From Candidatus Schneewindia gallinarum (GTDB lineage: Bacteria; Bacillota; Clostridia; Oscillospirales; Ruminococcaceae), in assembly GCA_904420175.1 (NCBI GenBank), contig CAJFUF010000028.1, positions 1-34,433 of the forward strand: a stretch of DNA of 34,433 nt. The letters run 5' to 3'. The notes below the pieces were generated by a model. It was not told where the DNA came from. It worked only from the letters and a program-made list of their open reading frames with translations, and searched no databases. The stretch's first letter is position 1, and the number at the start of each line of letters is the position of its first letter. Of this stretch, positions 17,171-25,302 are shown piece after piece. Position numbers and translations under genes: made by a program.

Positions 17171-19782
17171 GTATTATGACAAAGCTCAGCGTCCGGCAGC
17201 TGGCCTACAACAAAAAGCGGACGGTGCTGACCGTCATCGGCGTCGTCATCACCGTCGCCATGCTGACGGCGGTGTTCACCTTTGCCTCCTCCTTTCAGAT
17301 GATGCTGCGCAACGAGGTGCTTTCCCGCACGGGGGACTGGCAGGTCTGCTATTACAACGTAAACGACAAAAACCTTGCGGTCATTGCAGAGGATCCGGGC
17401 ACCAGTGCCTACTGGCTGGAGCGAAAGCAGGATCTTGCCAAGCTGAATGAGGACGAACAGGCGCCCTATCAGTTCCTGTCCGTTACCGAAATCAGCGAGC
17501 CGCGGCTGACCGGCCTTGGCTTAAAACTGGCAAGCGGCCGCCTGCCTGAAAGACAGGGGGAGCTTGTGGTCCCCGCAGGCCTCGGCATTACCATCGGACA
17601 GCAGCTGACGCTTCCCACCGGTTACCGCCAGCTGCTGGAGAGCACTCTCCCCGGGGAGGAGCCGACAGTGGTGGGGGGAGGCCACCCCTTTTCGAAGGAG
17701 AATGAACAGTTTGTCCAGACCGGGCAAATCACCTACACGGTGGTGGGCCTTTTTGAACAGCAGAAGGACAACTACTCCGGTTCGGCTGCGGCGGACGCCT
17801 ACGCCTACCTGGATAAATCCGGCCTGTCGGACACGGCCCGGGCCGATCTGTTTGTGAAGGTAAACAACATCTCCGGGAACCTGACGGAGGAGGCGGAGTT
17901 CCTGGCGGAGCAGGCCGGAATCCCGTCTGTCCAGTCGGAGGGGGAAACCTACTACGACATTGGCTATAACAGGGAGCTGCTGCGCACCTACGGCATTACC
18001 GGAAGGGACGCCACGAACGAGATGATTTTCCACCTGGAAGTTTTTCTGGTGGCCATTATCCTGACGGCGGGAATTGCCTTAATTTACAACGCCTTTGCCG
18101 TCAGCGTGTCGGAGCGGACAAGGCAGATGGGCATGCTCAGCTCTGTCGGCGCCACCGGCAGGCAGCGCCGCCGCATGGTGTATTTTGAAGGGCTGCTTAT
18201 CGGCCTTATCAGCATTCCGCTAGGTATTATCTTCGGCCTTGTGGGCATGCAGGTGCTGTTTCTTGTGCTTAACAATCTGCTGGTGGAGGCGCTGGGCGGA
18301 ATTGCCGGAGCCACCGGAATGACCCTCAGTCTGTACCTGTCGCCGGAGGGGCTGATTGCCACGGTGGTGCTGGCGCTGCTGACCATCTTTGCGTCCGCAT
18401 TTGTCCCGGCGCTGCGCGCAGGGCGGCTGTCACCCATCACCGCCATCCGCCAGTCCAAGGATGTAAAGCTGACGGCGCGCCGGGTAAAAACCTCCCGCCT
18501 GACAAGAAGGCTGTTCGGCTTCCCGGCGGAGCTGGGACTGAAAAACCTCAAGCGAAATAAAAAGCGCTACCGCATTACCATTTTCAGCCTGACCATCAGC
18601 ATCATTCTGTTTTTGACCGTGTCCTCCTTCGGCCACTACATGGAAAGGGCCATCAATATGGAGGGCGGCACTGCAAAGTACGACGTGGTGGCCTATGCGG
18701 GCGGCACGGTGAAGGAAAATGAGAAGGCCTTTGAGGAAATTGAACAGAAGTCCGGGGCGGACATTGAAAAGGTACACAGGCAGTGCACTGCCATTTCCTA
18801 TGTCCTGGTGCCGGAAGAGCTGATGGACGGCGCCGTTCAAGTCGGCGACCACGGCGGCATGAAGGTGATCTATGCAGACCTTATCACCATGGACGATGCG
18901 TCCATGGAGGAGTTTTGCAGCGCCAACGGCCTGACGCCGCCCCGTTGGGAGAATGGGCAGGTGTCCGCCATTCTGCTTAACCGTGCGATGGATTACGATG
19001 AAAACTTTCGGCGGATTGAACTTGACCTTTTGAAGGCGCAGGCGGGCGACAGCATTTCCCTGGCTGCGGTAACCTACGACACGAACACCGGCGAGATTGT
19101 ACAGGTGGAGCAGGGGGCGACCATTACCCTGTCCGCCGTGACGGATGCCGTGCCGGAGCACATGAATCCGTACGGAGGCACCGCGTCGCTGCGGCTTCTG
19201 GTGCCGGAGGAACTGGTGGAGAGCCTGAAGGACTCGGAGGGGCTGGAGAGCCTTACGACGGAGGCGTACTACACCACGAAAGAGCATGGGAAACTGGCTG
19301 AGGCCTTCCTGGAGGAGGACGACTTTCAGGTTTACGACGCCACCGCCAACCGCGACAGCTCGGAGAAAATGCTGACGGCGATGAGCATTGCCGTCTACGG
19401 TTTCGTGACGCTGATTATCCTGATTTGCGCGGTGAATATTCTCAGCACCATCAGCACCAGCATCGGTCTGAGGGCCAGAGAATTCGCCATGCTGCGCAGC
19501 GTCGGCATGACAGGACGGGATTTCACCCGGATGCTGAACTTTGAAAGCATCTTCTACGGGCTGAAAGCACTGCTGTACGGCCTGCCGGTCAGCTTCCTTA
19601 TCTCGGTGTGGATTTACAGTACCATGGGCATGACTTACACTATCCCGTTCAGCATCCCGGTGTGGAGCTATGCGGCGGTTGTGGTTGGGGTGATGCTGCT
19701 GGTCTGGCTGTTCATGCTGTTCTCCTCCCGCAAGCTGAAAAAACAGGATATTCTTGAAAACATGAAAACAGAGGTATTATAA
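17167..19782 (+). CDS. FtsX-like ABC transporter permease (first paralogue)
   Basis: An 871-residue permease built as a tandem duplication. Helix 1 is at about 20-42, followed by an extracellular domain (about 43-285), three helices of an FtsX unit (about 289-420), a cytoplasmic linker (about 425-465), helix 5 (about 465-487), a second extracellular domain (about 488-733), and a second FtsX unit (about 735-855). The FtsX signatures SERTRQMGMLSSVGATGRQR and REFAMLRSVGMTGRDFTRM are clear. This eight-helix, two-ectodomain plan differs from the ten-helix BceB plan. It probably works as a mechanotransmitter or exporter with the ATPase at 16330. AAGGAGG lies 11 nt before the ATG. Confidence 0.94.
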   Translation: MSIMTKLSVRQLAYNKKRTVLTVIGVVITVAMLTAVFTFASSFQMMLRNEVLSRTGDWQVCYYNVNDKNLAVIAEDPGTSAYWLERKQDLAKLNEDEQAPYQFLSVTEISEPRLTGLGLKLASGRLPERQGELVVPAGLGITIGQQLTLPTGYRQLLESTLPGEEPTVVGGGHPFSKENEQFVQTGQITYTVVGLFEQQKDNYSGSAAADAYAYLDKSGLSDTARADLFVKVNNISGNLTEEAEFLAEQAGIPSVQSEGETYYDIGYNRELLRTYGITGRDATNEMIFHLEVFLVAIILTAGIALIYNAFAVSVSERTRQMGMLSSVGATGRQRRRMVYFEGLLIGLISIPLGIIFGLVGMQVLFLVLNNLLVEALGGIAGATGMTLSLYLSPEGLIATVVLALLTIFASAFVPALRAGRLSPITAIRQSKDVKLTARRVKTSRLTRRLFGFPAELGLKNLKRNKKRYRITIFSLTISIILFLTVSSFGHYMERAINMEGGTAKYDVVAYAGGTVKENEKAFEEIEQKSGADIEKVHRQCTAISYVLVPEELMDGAVQVGDHGGMKVIYADLITMDDASMEEFCSANGLTPPRWENGQVSAILLNRAMDYDENFRRIELDLLKAQAGDSISLAAVTYDTNTGEIVQVEQGATITLSAVTDAVPEHMNPYGGTASLRLLVPEELVESLKDSEGLESLTTEAYYTTKEHGKLAEAFLEEDDFQVYDATANRDSSEKMLTAMSIAVYGFVTLIILICAVNILSTISTSIGLRAREFAMLRSVGMTGRDFTRMLNFESIFYGLKALLYGLPVSFLISVWIYSTMGMTYTIPFSIPVWSYAAVVVGVMLLVWLFMLFSSRKLKKQDILENMKTEVL

Positions 19783-19784
19783 TG

Positions 19785-19818
19785 AAAAAGGCACGGAACA
19801 GACGTTTCGTGCCTTTTT
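19785..19818 (+). terminator. Terminator after the first FtsX permease
   Basis: AAAAAGGCACG pairs with CGTGCCTTTTT around a 12-nt loop, 2 nt after the stop. It separates the first ABC operon from the second permease's promoter. Confidence 0.9.
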
Positions 19819-19828
19819 ATACGAAAGA

Positions 19829-19882
19829 TGACGAAATTGTCACCGGACAAGTCACCGGAAAGTCATGGAATTGCGGTATGAT
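19829..19882 (+). promoter_or_regulatory. Activator-type promoter of the second permease, copy of the one at 16244
   Basis: TGACGAAATTGTCA (19829-19842), GTCA at 19851 and 19862, and the -10 TATGAT (19877-19882) reproduce the positions found before the ATPase gene: GTCA steps of 12 and 11 nt, and 15 nt from the last GTCA to the -10. There is no -35 consensus. The second permease is therefore probably induced together with the first operon. Confidence 0.75.
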
Positions 19883-19918
19883 GACAGTAAGAAGACTGGA
19901 AAAGGGGGAGTGAACAGG

Positions 19919-22501
19919 ATGGGAATCATGAGCAGGCTGGCAGCAAAAGGGCTTTTGCGAAACCGGAGAAGGACGCTGCTGACAGTACTTGGCATTTCGG
20001 TGACTGTGGCGCTGTTAAGCTGTGCATTTCACTTTTTTGCCTCCTATCAGGAGATGATGCGCAGGGAGATTATCGGGCGCACAGGCCTGTGGCATGTGCA
20101 GTACGGCGAGGTGGACGAAGACGCCTTTGAGGTGATCCGGTCGGATGAAAACACTGCCGGGTGGTTTGTACAGCAGGATGCGTTCGCCTTTGAGGGGGGC
20201 AGTACCCGCCTGTCCGTCACGGAGCTGTCGCCAAAGGTCATTCCGGACCTGGGCCTGACCCTTCTATCCGGCAGGCTCCCGGAAAAACCGGGGGAGGTGG
20301 TGGTGACCAGGACGTATGGGAAGCTCTATCCTCTGGACACGGTTTTCACGCTGGAGGCCGGACGCCGCCTGTACCAGGACGAGGTGCCGGGAAGCGGGGA
20401 CAAGGTGCTTCACACGGATGTGACGGGGACCTATGTAAAAACCAGCGACCGGACCTACACAGTGGTGGGCGTTGTGGAACCGGTGCTGAATGATTACGGC
20501 TTCGCCCCCATAGCCGATATATACGGCGTGTTTAACGAAAGCGTCTTCCGGCCCGGAGAGACGGTGGAGCTGTATGTGGAAAACCGGCAGGTTTGGGGCG
20601 GTGTTGAAAGCCGTGCGCTGGACCTTGCCGAACGGGCCGGTGTAGGGTACACCATGAACCTGGACGGAAGCAGGCAATACAACGTCGGCTACAATGGCGA
20701 GCTGCTGATGACCTACGGCGTAACAAACCAGCAGGGCAGTACGGACATGATTGTGTGGATGGTGCTGGTATTTATCCTTGTGGTCATGGCGGCAGGCGGC
20801 GCGCTTATCTACAACGCGTTTGCCATCTCTGTGTCGGAACGGACGCGGCAGCTGGGAATGCTTGCCAGTGTCGGTGCCACCAGGCGGCAGCGCCGCCGGC
20901 TGGTGTATTTCGAGGGGCTGCTTCAGGCGCTGGCGGGAATTTTGCTGGGATTGCTGCTGGGGGTCGGCCTCTCCTTCGGGGCGGTACGGGTTATCAGCGG
21001 CATTCTGTCCGGCCTTTCTTTCACCCAGTACGATCTGGAACTGGTCGTGTCGCCCCTGGCGTTAGCAGCCACCGCCGCAGTGGGCTTTGTAACAGTGTTC
21101 CTGGCGGTGCTTGTACCCGCCGTGCGGGCCGGGCGGATGGCCCCCATTGACGCCATCCGCCAGACGCGGGACGTGAAACTGAAAAGAAGACAGGTGAAAA
21201 CCGGCTGGCTGGCACGAAGGCTGCTTCGCTTTCCGGAGCAGCTGGGCCTGAAAAACCTAAGGCGAAACCGGAAACGCTACCGTATTACGGTCATCAGCCT
21301 CAGCGTCAGCGTGGTGCTGTTTTTGACTGCCACCTCCTACCTATTTTATGCGGAGAAGGCCATCGCCATGGAGAACATCATGCCGTGGTATGATGTGATG
21401 GTACAGGCGTCTGGCTACTTGTCGGAATTGGATATTGACGGCATGGAACAGAGCCTGTCGGTACCTTTTGAAAGCCGGGCATGGACACTGTCTTGTAATG
21501 GAAATATCTATCTGAAAAGAAGCCAGTACAATGACAGTTATGCGGAGATACTGGAGACAGAGCCCAATGAGACAAAGCCCCTCGGTATTTCTATTTGCAC
21601 AGCTAAAGAGGAAAATTTGGAACAGTATTTACGTCAGGCCGGCATTACAGAAAGACCAGCATGGAATGATGGACAGCCGACAGCAGTTTTAATTGACCAG
21701 ACGTCTATGGAGCGGAGTGACGGGCGCTTGGAAGAAATGCGGCTTACCAATTTGCAGCCGGGCGATACGCTAGCAGTGTATAATACTTTGCTGGAAGGAA
21801 CAGAAAAGTATTATGATCCACAGCTTACGGTGGAAATTGTAGCGGTAACGCAAATGCTGCCGGAGGATCCTGTGTGGGACTTCAGCTCATTCGGAGGGGG
21901 CTTAATGCTGCTGGTAACTGAAGAAACACAAAAAGCATTTGTCAGAGAAACGGGGAATCCCTACTCTGCACAAGGACTTTATACGGTAAAAGAGCACGAA
22001 CAATTCTGCGAGGAAGTAGAGGCCTATAAAGAGAACGATTCCCGTTTCGGTGCGGTGGATTATGCTGAAATGTACGAGGCGCAGGAGCGGATGCTGCTGG
22101 CTGTCCGAATCGGGGCATATGGCTTTGTGGGGCTGATAACCCTGCTTTGCGCCATCAACATGTTCGGCACGCTCAGTACCGGCATGAACCTGCGGCGAAG
22201 GGAGCTTGCCATGCTGAAAAGCGTGGGCATGACAAGGGGCGCGGTACGGCGCATGCTGGCCTTTGAAAGTGTCTGCTACGGCTTAAAGACGCTGGCCGTG
22301 GGCCTGCCGGTAAGCTTTGCCATGGATGTGCTGCTGTACCGGCTGATGCAGTTTGGCTATGTAACAAGATTCAGCTTCCCGTGGACGGATTTCCTAATCG
22401 CCGCGGCCGCGGTGCTGCTGCTGACATGGCTGTTCATGCTGGCGGCATTCCGTACGGTTAAAAAGCAAAACCTTGTGGAGGAGCTGCGCCTGGAGACATA
22501 A
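19919..22501 (+). CDS. FtsX-like ABC transporter permease (second paralogue)
   Basis: An 860-residue paralogue of the permease at 17167 with the same plan: helix 1, ectodomain, three-helix FtsX unit, helix 5, ectodomain, three-helix FtsX unit. Signatures include SERTRQLGMLASVGATRRQR and RRELAMLKSVGMTRGAVRRM. The ATG at 19919 is preferred over one 54 nt upstream because AAAGGGGG lies 10 nt before it and the upstream start would overlap the -10. It has no ATPase of its own and likely shares the one at 16330. The second-ectodomain part (about nt 21400-22080) has clearly lower GC than the flanks, as if replaced by recombination. Confidence 0.94.
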   Translation: MGIMSRLAAKGLLRNRRRTLLTVLGISVTVALLSCAFHFFASYQEMMRREIIGRTGLWHVQYGEVDEDAFEVIRSDENTAGWFVQQDAFAFEGGSTRLSVTELSPKVIPDLGLTLLSGRLPEKPGEVVVTRTYGKLYPLDTVFTLEAGRRLYQDEVPGSGDKVLHTDVTGTYVKTSDRTYTVVGVVEPVLNDYGFAPIADIYGVFNESVFRPGETVELYVENRQVWGGVESRALDLAERAGVGYTMNLDGSRQYNVGYNGELLMTYGVTNQQGSTDMIVWMVLVFILVVMAAGGALIYNAFAISVSERTRQLGMLASVGATRRQRRRLVYFEGLLQALAGILLGLLLGVGLSFGAVRVISGILSGLSFTQYDLELVVSPLALAATAAVGFVTVFLAVLVPAVRAGRMAPIDAIRQTRDVKLKRRQVKTGWLARRLLRFPEQLGLKNLRRNRKRYRITVISLSVSVVLFLTATSYLFYAEKAIAMENIMPWYDVMVQASGYLSELDIDGMEQSLSVPFESRAWTLSCNGNIYLKRSQYNDSYAEILETEPNETKPLGISICTAKEENLEQYLRQAGITERPAWNDGQPTAVLIDQTSMERSDGRLEEMRLTNLQPGDTLAVYNTLLEGTEKYYDPQLTVEIVAVTQMLPEDPVWDFSSFGGGLMLLVTEETQKAFVRETGNPYSAQGLYTVKEHEQFCEEVEAYKENDSRFGAVDYAEMYEAQERMLLAVRIGAYGFVGLITLLCAINMFGTLSTGMNLRRRELAMLKSVGMTRGAVRRMLAFESVCYGLKTLAVGLPVSFAMDVLLYRLMQFGYVTRFSFPWTDFLIAAAAVLLLTWLFMLAAFRTVKKQNLVEELRLET

Positions 22502-22543
22502 AAAATCCGCCTCCCGCCCTAAACTCGGCGGGAGGCGGATTTT
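22502..22543. terminator. Bidirectional terminator between second permease and PPK2 gene
   Basis: A 17-bp perfect stem (22502-22518 with 22527-22543) has an 8-nt loop and A/T runs on both sides. It lies between convergent genes and serves both. Confidence 0.95.
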
Positions 22544-24038
22544 ATTTTTCTTCTTTCAGCCGTTTTTCAATCTGCTCAATCACAGCGTCCATGGCCTTAA
22601 TGCGGGCATACTGCTTGTCGTTGCTTTCCACAATGACCCATGGGGCATACTCCGTGTTGGTGCGGCTGAGCATCTCGTCCGCGCCCTGCTCGTACAAATC
22701 CCACTTCTCCCGGTTGCGCCAGTCCTCCTCCGTGATTTTCCACTGCTTTTCCGGGGTGTTCTGCCGCTCGGTAAACCGGGCAAGCTGGGTGTCCTTGTCA
22801 ATATGGATCCAGAATTTCAGGATGATAGCGCCCCACTCATACAGCGACCGCTCAAACTGGTTCAGCTCGTCATAGGCGCGGTGCCAGTCGTTTTCGGAAC
22901 AGAAGCCCTCGAACCGCTCCACCATGACACGGCCGTACCACGTGCGGTCAAAAATGGCGATGTGGCCGTCCTTGGGCAGCTGTGTCCAGAAGCGCCACAG
23001 GTGGTGGTGCGCCTTTTCCAGCGGCGTGGGGGCCTGGATGGAAATCACCTCATATCCGCGGGGGTCCAGCGCGCTGGTCATGCGCTTGATGTTGCCCCCC
23101 TTGCCTGCGGCGTCCCATCCCTCGTACGCGAGAATCAGGGGGATCTTCTTTTTATACAGCATGTTGTGCAGGGAGAACAGCTTTTTCTGCCGCTGTTTCA
23201 GCAGGATGCGGTACTCCTCCTTTTGCAGGGATTTGTTCAAATCCACATCCCGCAGCTTCGGAATGGGCAGCAGCTTTATATCGTCCGACTTGCGGATGGG
23301 CAACACCGGCGCATCCGCCGCCTTGTCCGCCCGGCTGATGGCCTGCTCCAGTGCGGCGATGACCGTCTCATACACGCTGACAATGGCATAGCGCCGGTTG
23401 GTGGATGGAATGACGTGCCACGGCGCATAGGTGCTGTCCGTGGCGTTTAACAACGCGTCGAAGGTCTCGTAATAGCGGTCGTACTGCTTGTTGTGCTTCC
23501 AGTCCTCTTTCGTGACGCGCCAGCGGGTGTCCGGAGACAGCTCCAGCGTTTCGAACCGTTTTTTCTGCTCCGCCTTTGAAATGTGCAGGAACAGCTTGAT
23601 AACGGCGGCCCCGTCGTCGTACAGCTGCTTTTCAAACACGTTGATTTCCCGGATTTTTCCGGCGTATTTTTTCAGCTTGTGCTCCTTATCAATGGCGGGC
23701 AGATAAATGTCGTAATACCAGCTGCGGTCAAAAATGGCGATCTTGCCGCGCTCCGGCGTTTTGGCCCAAAAGCGCTGAAGGAAGGGGAACCGCCGCTCGT
23801 CCTCTGTCGGGGGCTTGGTGCTGTACACCTTGAAGTAGCGCGGGTCAAGGGCGGCAATCAGCGCGGAGATGGTGCTGCCCTTCCCGGCGGCGCCGAACCC
23901 CTCCAAAACAATCAGCACCGGGATCTTTTTTGCCTGAACCTGCTGTTCCAGCAGGTTCAGCCGTTTTTGCAGGGTTTTCAGGTACTTGTTAAAATCTTCA
24001 CTTTCATAGTTCAGGGTCAAGTCACAGGTTTCCAGCAT
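22542..24038 (-). CDS. Two-domain polyphosphate kinase 2 / polyphosphate:AMP phosphotransferase
   Basis: A 498-residue protein with two tandem PPK2 domains, the arrangement of class II PPK2 enzymes (polyphosphate:AMP phosphotransferase), which make ADP from AMP and polyphosphate. Walker A is EGFGAAGKGS in the first domain (about 46-55) and EGWDAAGKGG in the second (about 305-314). Walker B/lid blocks are DRSWYYDIY (about 104) and DRTWYGRVMVERF (about 364). The first domain lacks the usual WYGR arginine, so catalysis probably rests on the C-terminal domain. AAGGAGG precedes the ATG. It is a single-gene unit. Confidence 0.93.
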   Translation of the reverse strand: MLETCDLTLNYESEDFNKYLKTLQKRLNLLEQQVQAKKIPVLIVLEGFGAAGKGSTISALIAALDPRYFKVYSTKPPTEDERRFPFLQRFWAKTPERGKIAIFDRSWYYDIYLPAIDKEHKLKKYAGKIREINVFEKQLYDDGAAVIKLFLHISKAEQKKRFETLELSPDTRWRVTKEDWKHNKQYDRYYETFDALLNATDSTYAPWHVIPSTNRRYAIVSVYETVIAALEQAISRADKAADAPVLPIRKSDDIKLLPIPKLRDVDLNKSLQKEEYRILLKQRQKKLFSLHNMLYKKKIPLILAYEGWDAAGKGGNIKRMTSALDPRGYEVISIQAPTPLEKAHHHLWRFWTQLPKDGHIAIFDRTWYGRVMVERFEGFCSENDWHRAYDELNQFERSLYEWGAIILKFWIHIDKDTQLARFTERQNTPEKQWKITEEDWRNREKWDLYEQGADEMLSRTNTEYAPWVIVESNDKQYARIKAMDAVIEQIEKRLKEEK

Positions 24039-24067
24039 GGGTCAAACCTCCTTACGGCCTTTTTCTC

Positions 24068-24097
24068 ATTATGGCGCACCAATGGGCAGCTTGTCAA
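24068..24097 (-). promoter_or_regulatory. Promoter of the PPK2 gene
   Basis: On the minus strand a perfect TTGACA (24097-24092) is followed after 18 nt by CATAAT (24073-24068), 30 nt before the start codon. Confidence 0.8.
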
Positions 24098-24162
24098 GAG
24101 AAACCACCAAATAGAACGAATTTTATGAAGAATGAATAAAATAGCGGCGGGATATTCCCCGG

Positions 24163-24588
24163 TCATTTTGCTTTCTTTTGCCGCTGTTCCCCGATGGGAA
24201 TGGGACTGCCTTTTTCCCCGTTAAGGACGGGCGGCGGCTGTTTCTTTCCCCCGCGAAACAGGGCGACAGCGCCGGACAGCAGCAGGAACCAGCCCAGCAG
24301 CACCCGGAGGAACTCCGGGTCGAGGAAGGAAAGCAGCCAGACGCCGAGAAAGGCGCCCGGCAGCCCGGCGAGGATCCCGTACAGCGCGGTGGCTTTATGG
24401 ATAAGGCCGTTTTTAAAATGCAGAATGACGGACACCAGCGCCACCGGGATGAACAGCGTCAGGTTCAGCCCCTGGATGGCCAGCTGAGAGGTCTCGGTAA
24501 AATTGACAAGCAGAATCACCAGCACCGTCCCGCCGCCGAGGCCCATGGCGGTCAAAACGGAGGAGAGGAAGGTGAACAGGTAAATCAC
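24163..24588 (-). CDS. TSUP (TauE/SafE-like) half-transporter, second half
   Basis: A 141-residue membrane protein with four hydrophobic segments, corresponding to one of the two repeats of a full TSUP anion transporter (about 250 residues). The SSVLTAMGLGGGTVLVILL opening has the repeat's glycine motif. A GTG start at 24588 is chosen because AAAGGGGG lies 9 nt upstream; the longer frame overlaps the previous gene with Arg-rich residues. The tail is hydrophilic and basic. It lies 43 nt downstream of the other half and probably forms a heterodimer with it. TSUP members carry sulfite, sulfoacetate or related anions; the substrate here is unknown. Confidence 0.82.
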   Translation of the reverse strand: MIYLFTFLSSVLTAMGLGGGTVLVILLVNFTETSQLAIQGLNLTLFIPVALVSVILHFKNGLIHKATALYGILAGLPGAFLGVWLLSFLDPEFLRVLLGWFLLLSGAVALFRGGKKQPPPVLNGEKGSPIPIGEQRQKKAK

Positions 24589-24631
24589 CGCGCGGCGCCC
24601 CCTTTCAAAGGGACGGACGGGGCGCGCCCGC

Positions 24632-24988
24632 TCACCGGAAAAACACCTGCCGGACGCCTGCCACAATCAGCAGCAGGGCGAACAGGCGGTTTAACAGGAC
24701 GGTATCAATTTTTTTTAAAAACCATGCGCCCAGCGCCGCGCCCACGGCGGACAGCGGGATAAGCAGCCAGATGCCGTCCAGCGGGGTGCTGCCGCGTAGG
24801 AAGTACAGCACGGCGGAAAAGATGGTGATGGGCAGGGTAACGGCAAGGCTGGTGGCATGGCACAGCTTGCTTTCAAGGCCGGACAGCCGGAACAGCGGGA
24901 CCAGAATCATCCCGCCCCCGGTGCCCAGCAGCCCGTTGACGATGCCGCCGAAAAAGCCCGCCACGGCTGCAATGACTTTTGTTTTCAT
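24632..24988 (-). CDS. TSUP (TauE/SafE-like) half-transporter, first half
   Basis: A 118-residue membrane protein with four hydrophobic segments. It begins MKTKVIAAVAGFFGG and carries NGLLGTGGGMILVPLF, the classical N-terminal TSUP repeat motif. The ATG at 24988 follows GGAGG by 11 nt; the ATG at 25006 has no ribosome binding site. Its stop is clean, and the next gene has its own start and strong Shine-Dalgarno, so this looks like a true two-gene split and not a recent frameshift. Confidence 0.84.
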   Translation of the reverse strand: MKTKVIAAVAGFFGGIVNGLLGTGGGMILVPLFRLSGLESKLCHATSLAVTLPITIFSAVLYFLRGSTPLDGIWLLIPLSAVGAALGAWFLKKIDTVLLNRLFALLLIVAGVRQVFFR

Positions 24989-25006
24989 AAAAAGCAGCGC
25001 CTCCAT

Positions 25007-25027
25007 TGGTAGAGTTGTTCTCTACCA
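25007..25027. repeat. Inverted repeat upstream of the TSUP pair (possible operator)
   Basis: TGGTAGAG at 25007-25014 and CTCTACCA at 25020-25027 form a perfect 8-bp inverted repeat with a 5-nt spacer. It lies just before the transporter's ribosome binding site. A palindromic TATACT/AGTATA-like stretch at about 25049-25060 could contain the -10. It may be a repressor site or an RNA hairpin. Confidence 0.5.
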
Positions 25028-25059
25028 GTGTGGCGCCTTTCAGGCGGTTTATACAGTAT

Positions 25060-25247
25060 AAAAGAAAAGGCCGGGGCAAACTGCCCCGGCCAAACCTGTT
25101 CCTTCACCCGCCAAACCGTCTGCAGCCATGTTAAAACCCGCCTTATAGACAGGATGGTTTCCCGCCCTCCGGTTCACGCTCCCTTCGTCCGCCTTGCGGC
25201 GGGAGGTCTGCAATCCACTTCGGAGCAAGGAATCCGATTTTAACACT
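25060..25247 (-). ncRNA. ssrS: Probable 6S RNA
   Basis: A gene-free minus-strand unit: -10 TATAAT at 25259-25254, then a transcript of about 188 nt ending in a strong terminator. The 5' GTGTTAAAA (25246-25238) pairs with TTTTAACAT (25136-25128), closing a long hairpin. Inside are short helices separated by unpaired stretches (CCTT with AAGG, GGAT with ATCC) and an apical hairpin with a GCAA tetraloop. The 3' strand carries CCTGTCTATAAGGCGGG, which I associate from memory with clostridial 6S RNAs. Length, closing stem and large central bubble fit 6S RNA, which binds the housekeeping RNA polymerase. Another structured RNA is possible. Confidence 0.6.
25069..25091 (-). terminator. Terminator of the probable 6S RNA
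   Basis: GGCCGGGGCA and its complement form a 10-bp stem with a 3-nt loop. On the minus strand it is followed by TTTTCTTTT. Confidence 0.9.
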
Positions 25248-25302
25248 TGTAGGATTATAAACGGCTGCAACAAATCGTGATTTGGCAGGCGGAAAGCGGC
25301 GG

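Noticed and set aside
19865-19918. Upstream start for the second permease
   Set aside because: It overlaps the -10 box at 19877-19882; the ATG at 19919 has a strong Shine-Dalgarno.
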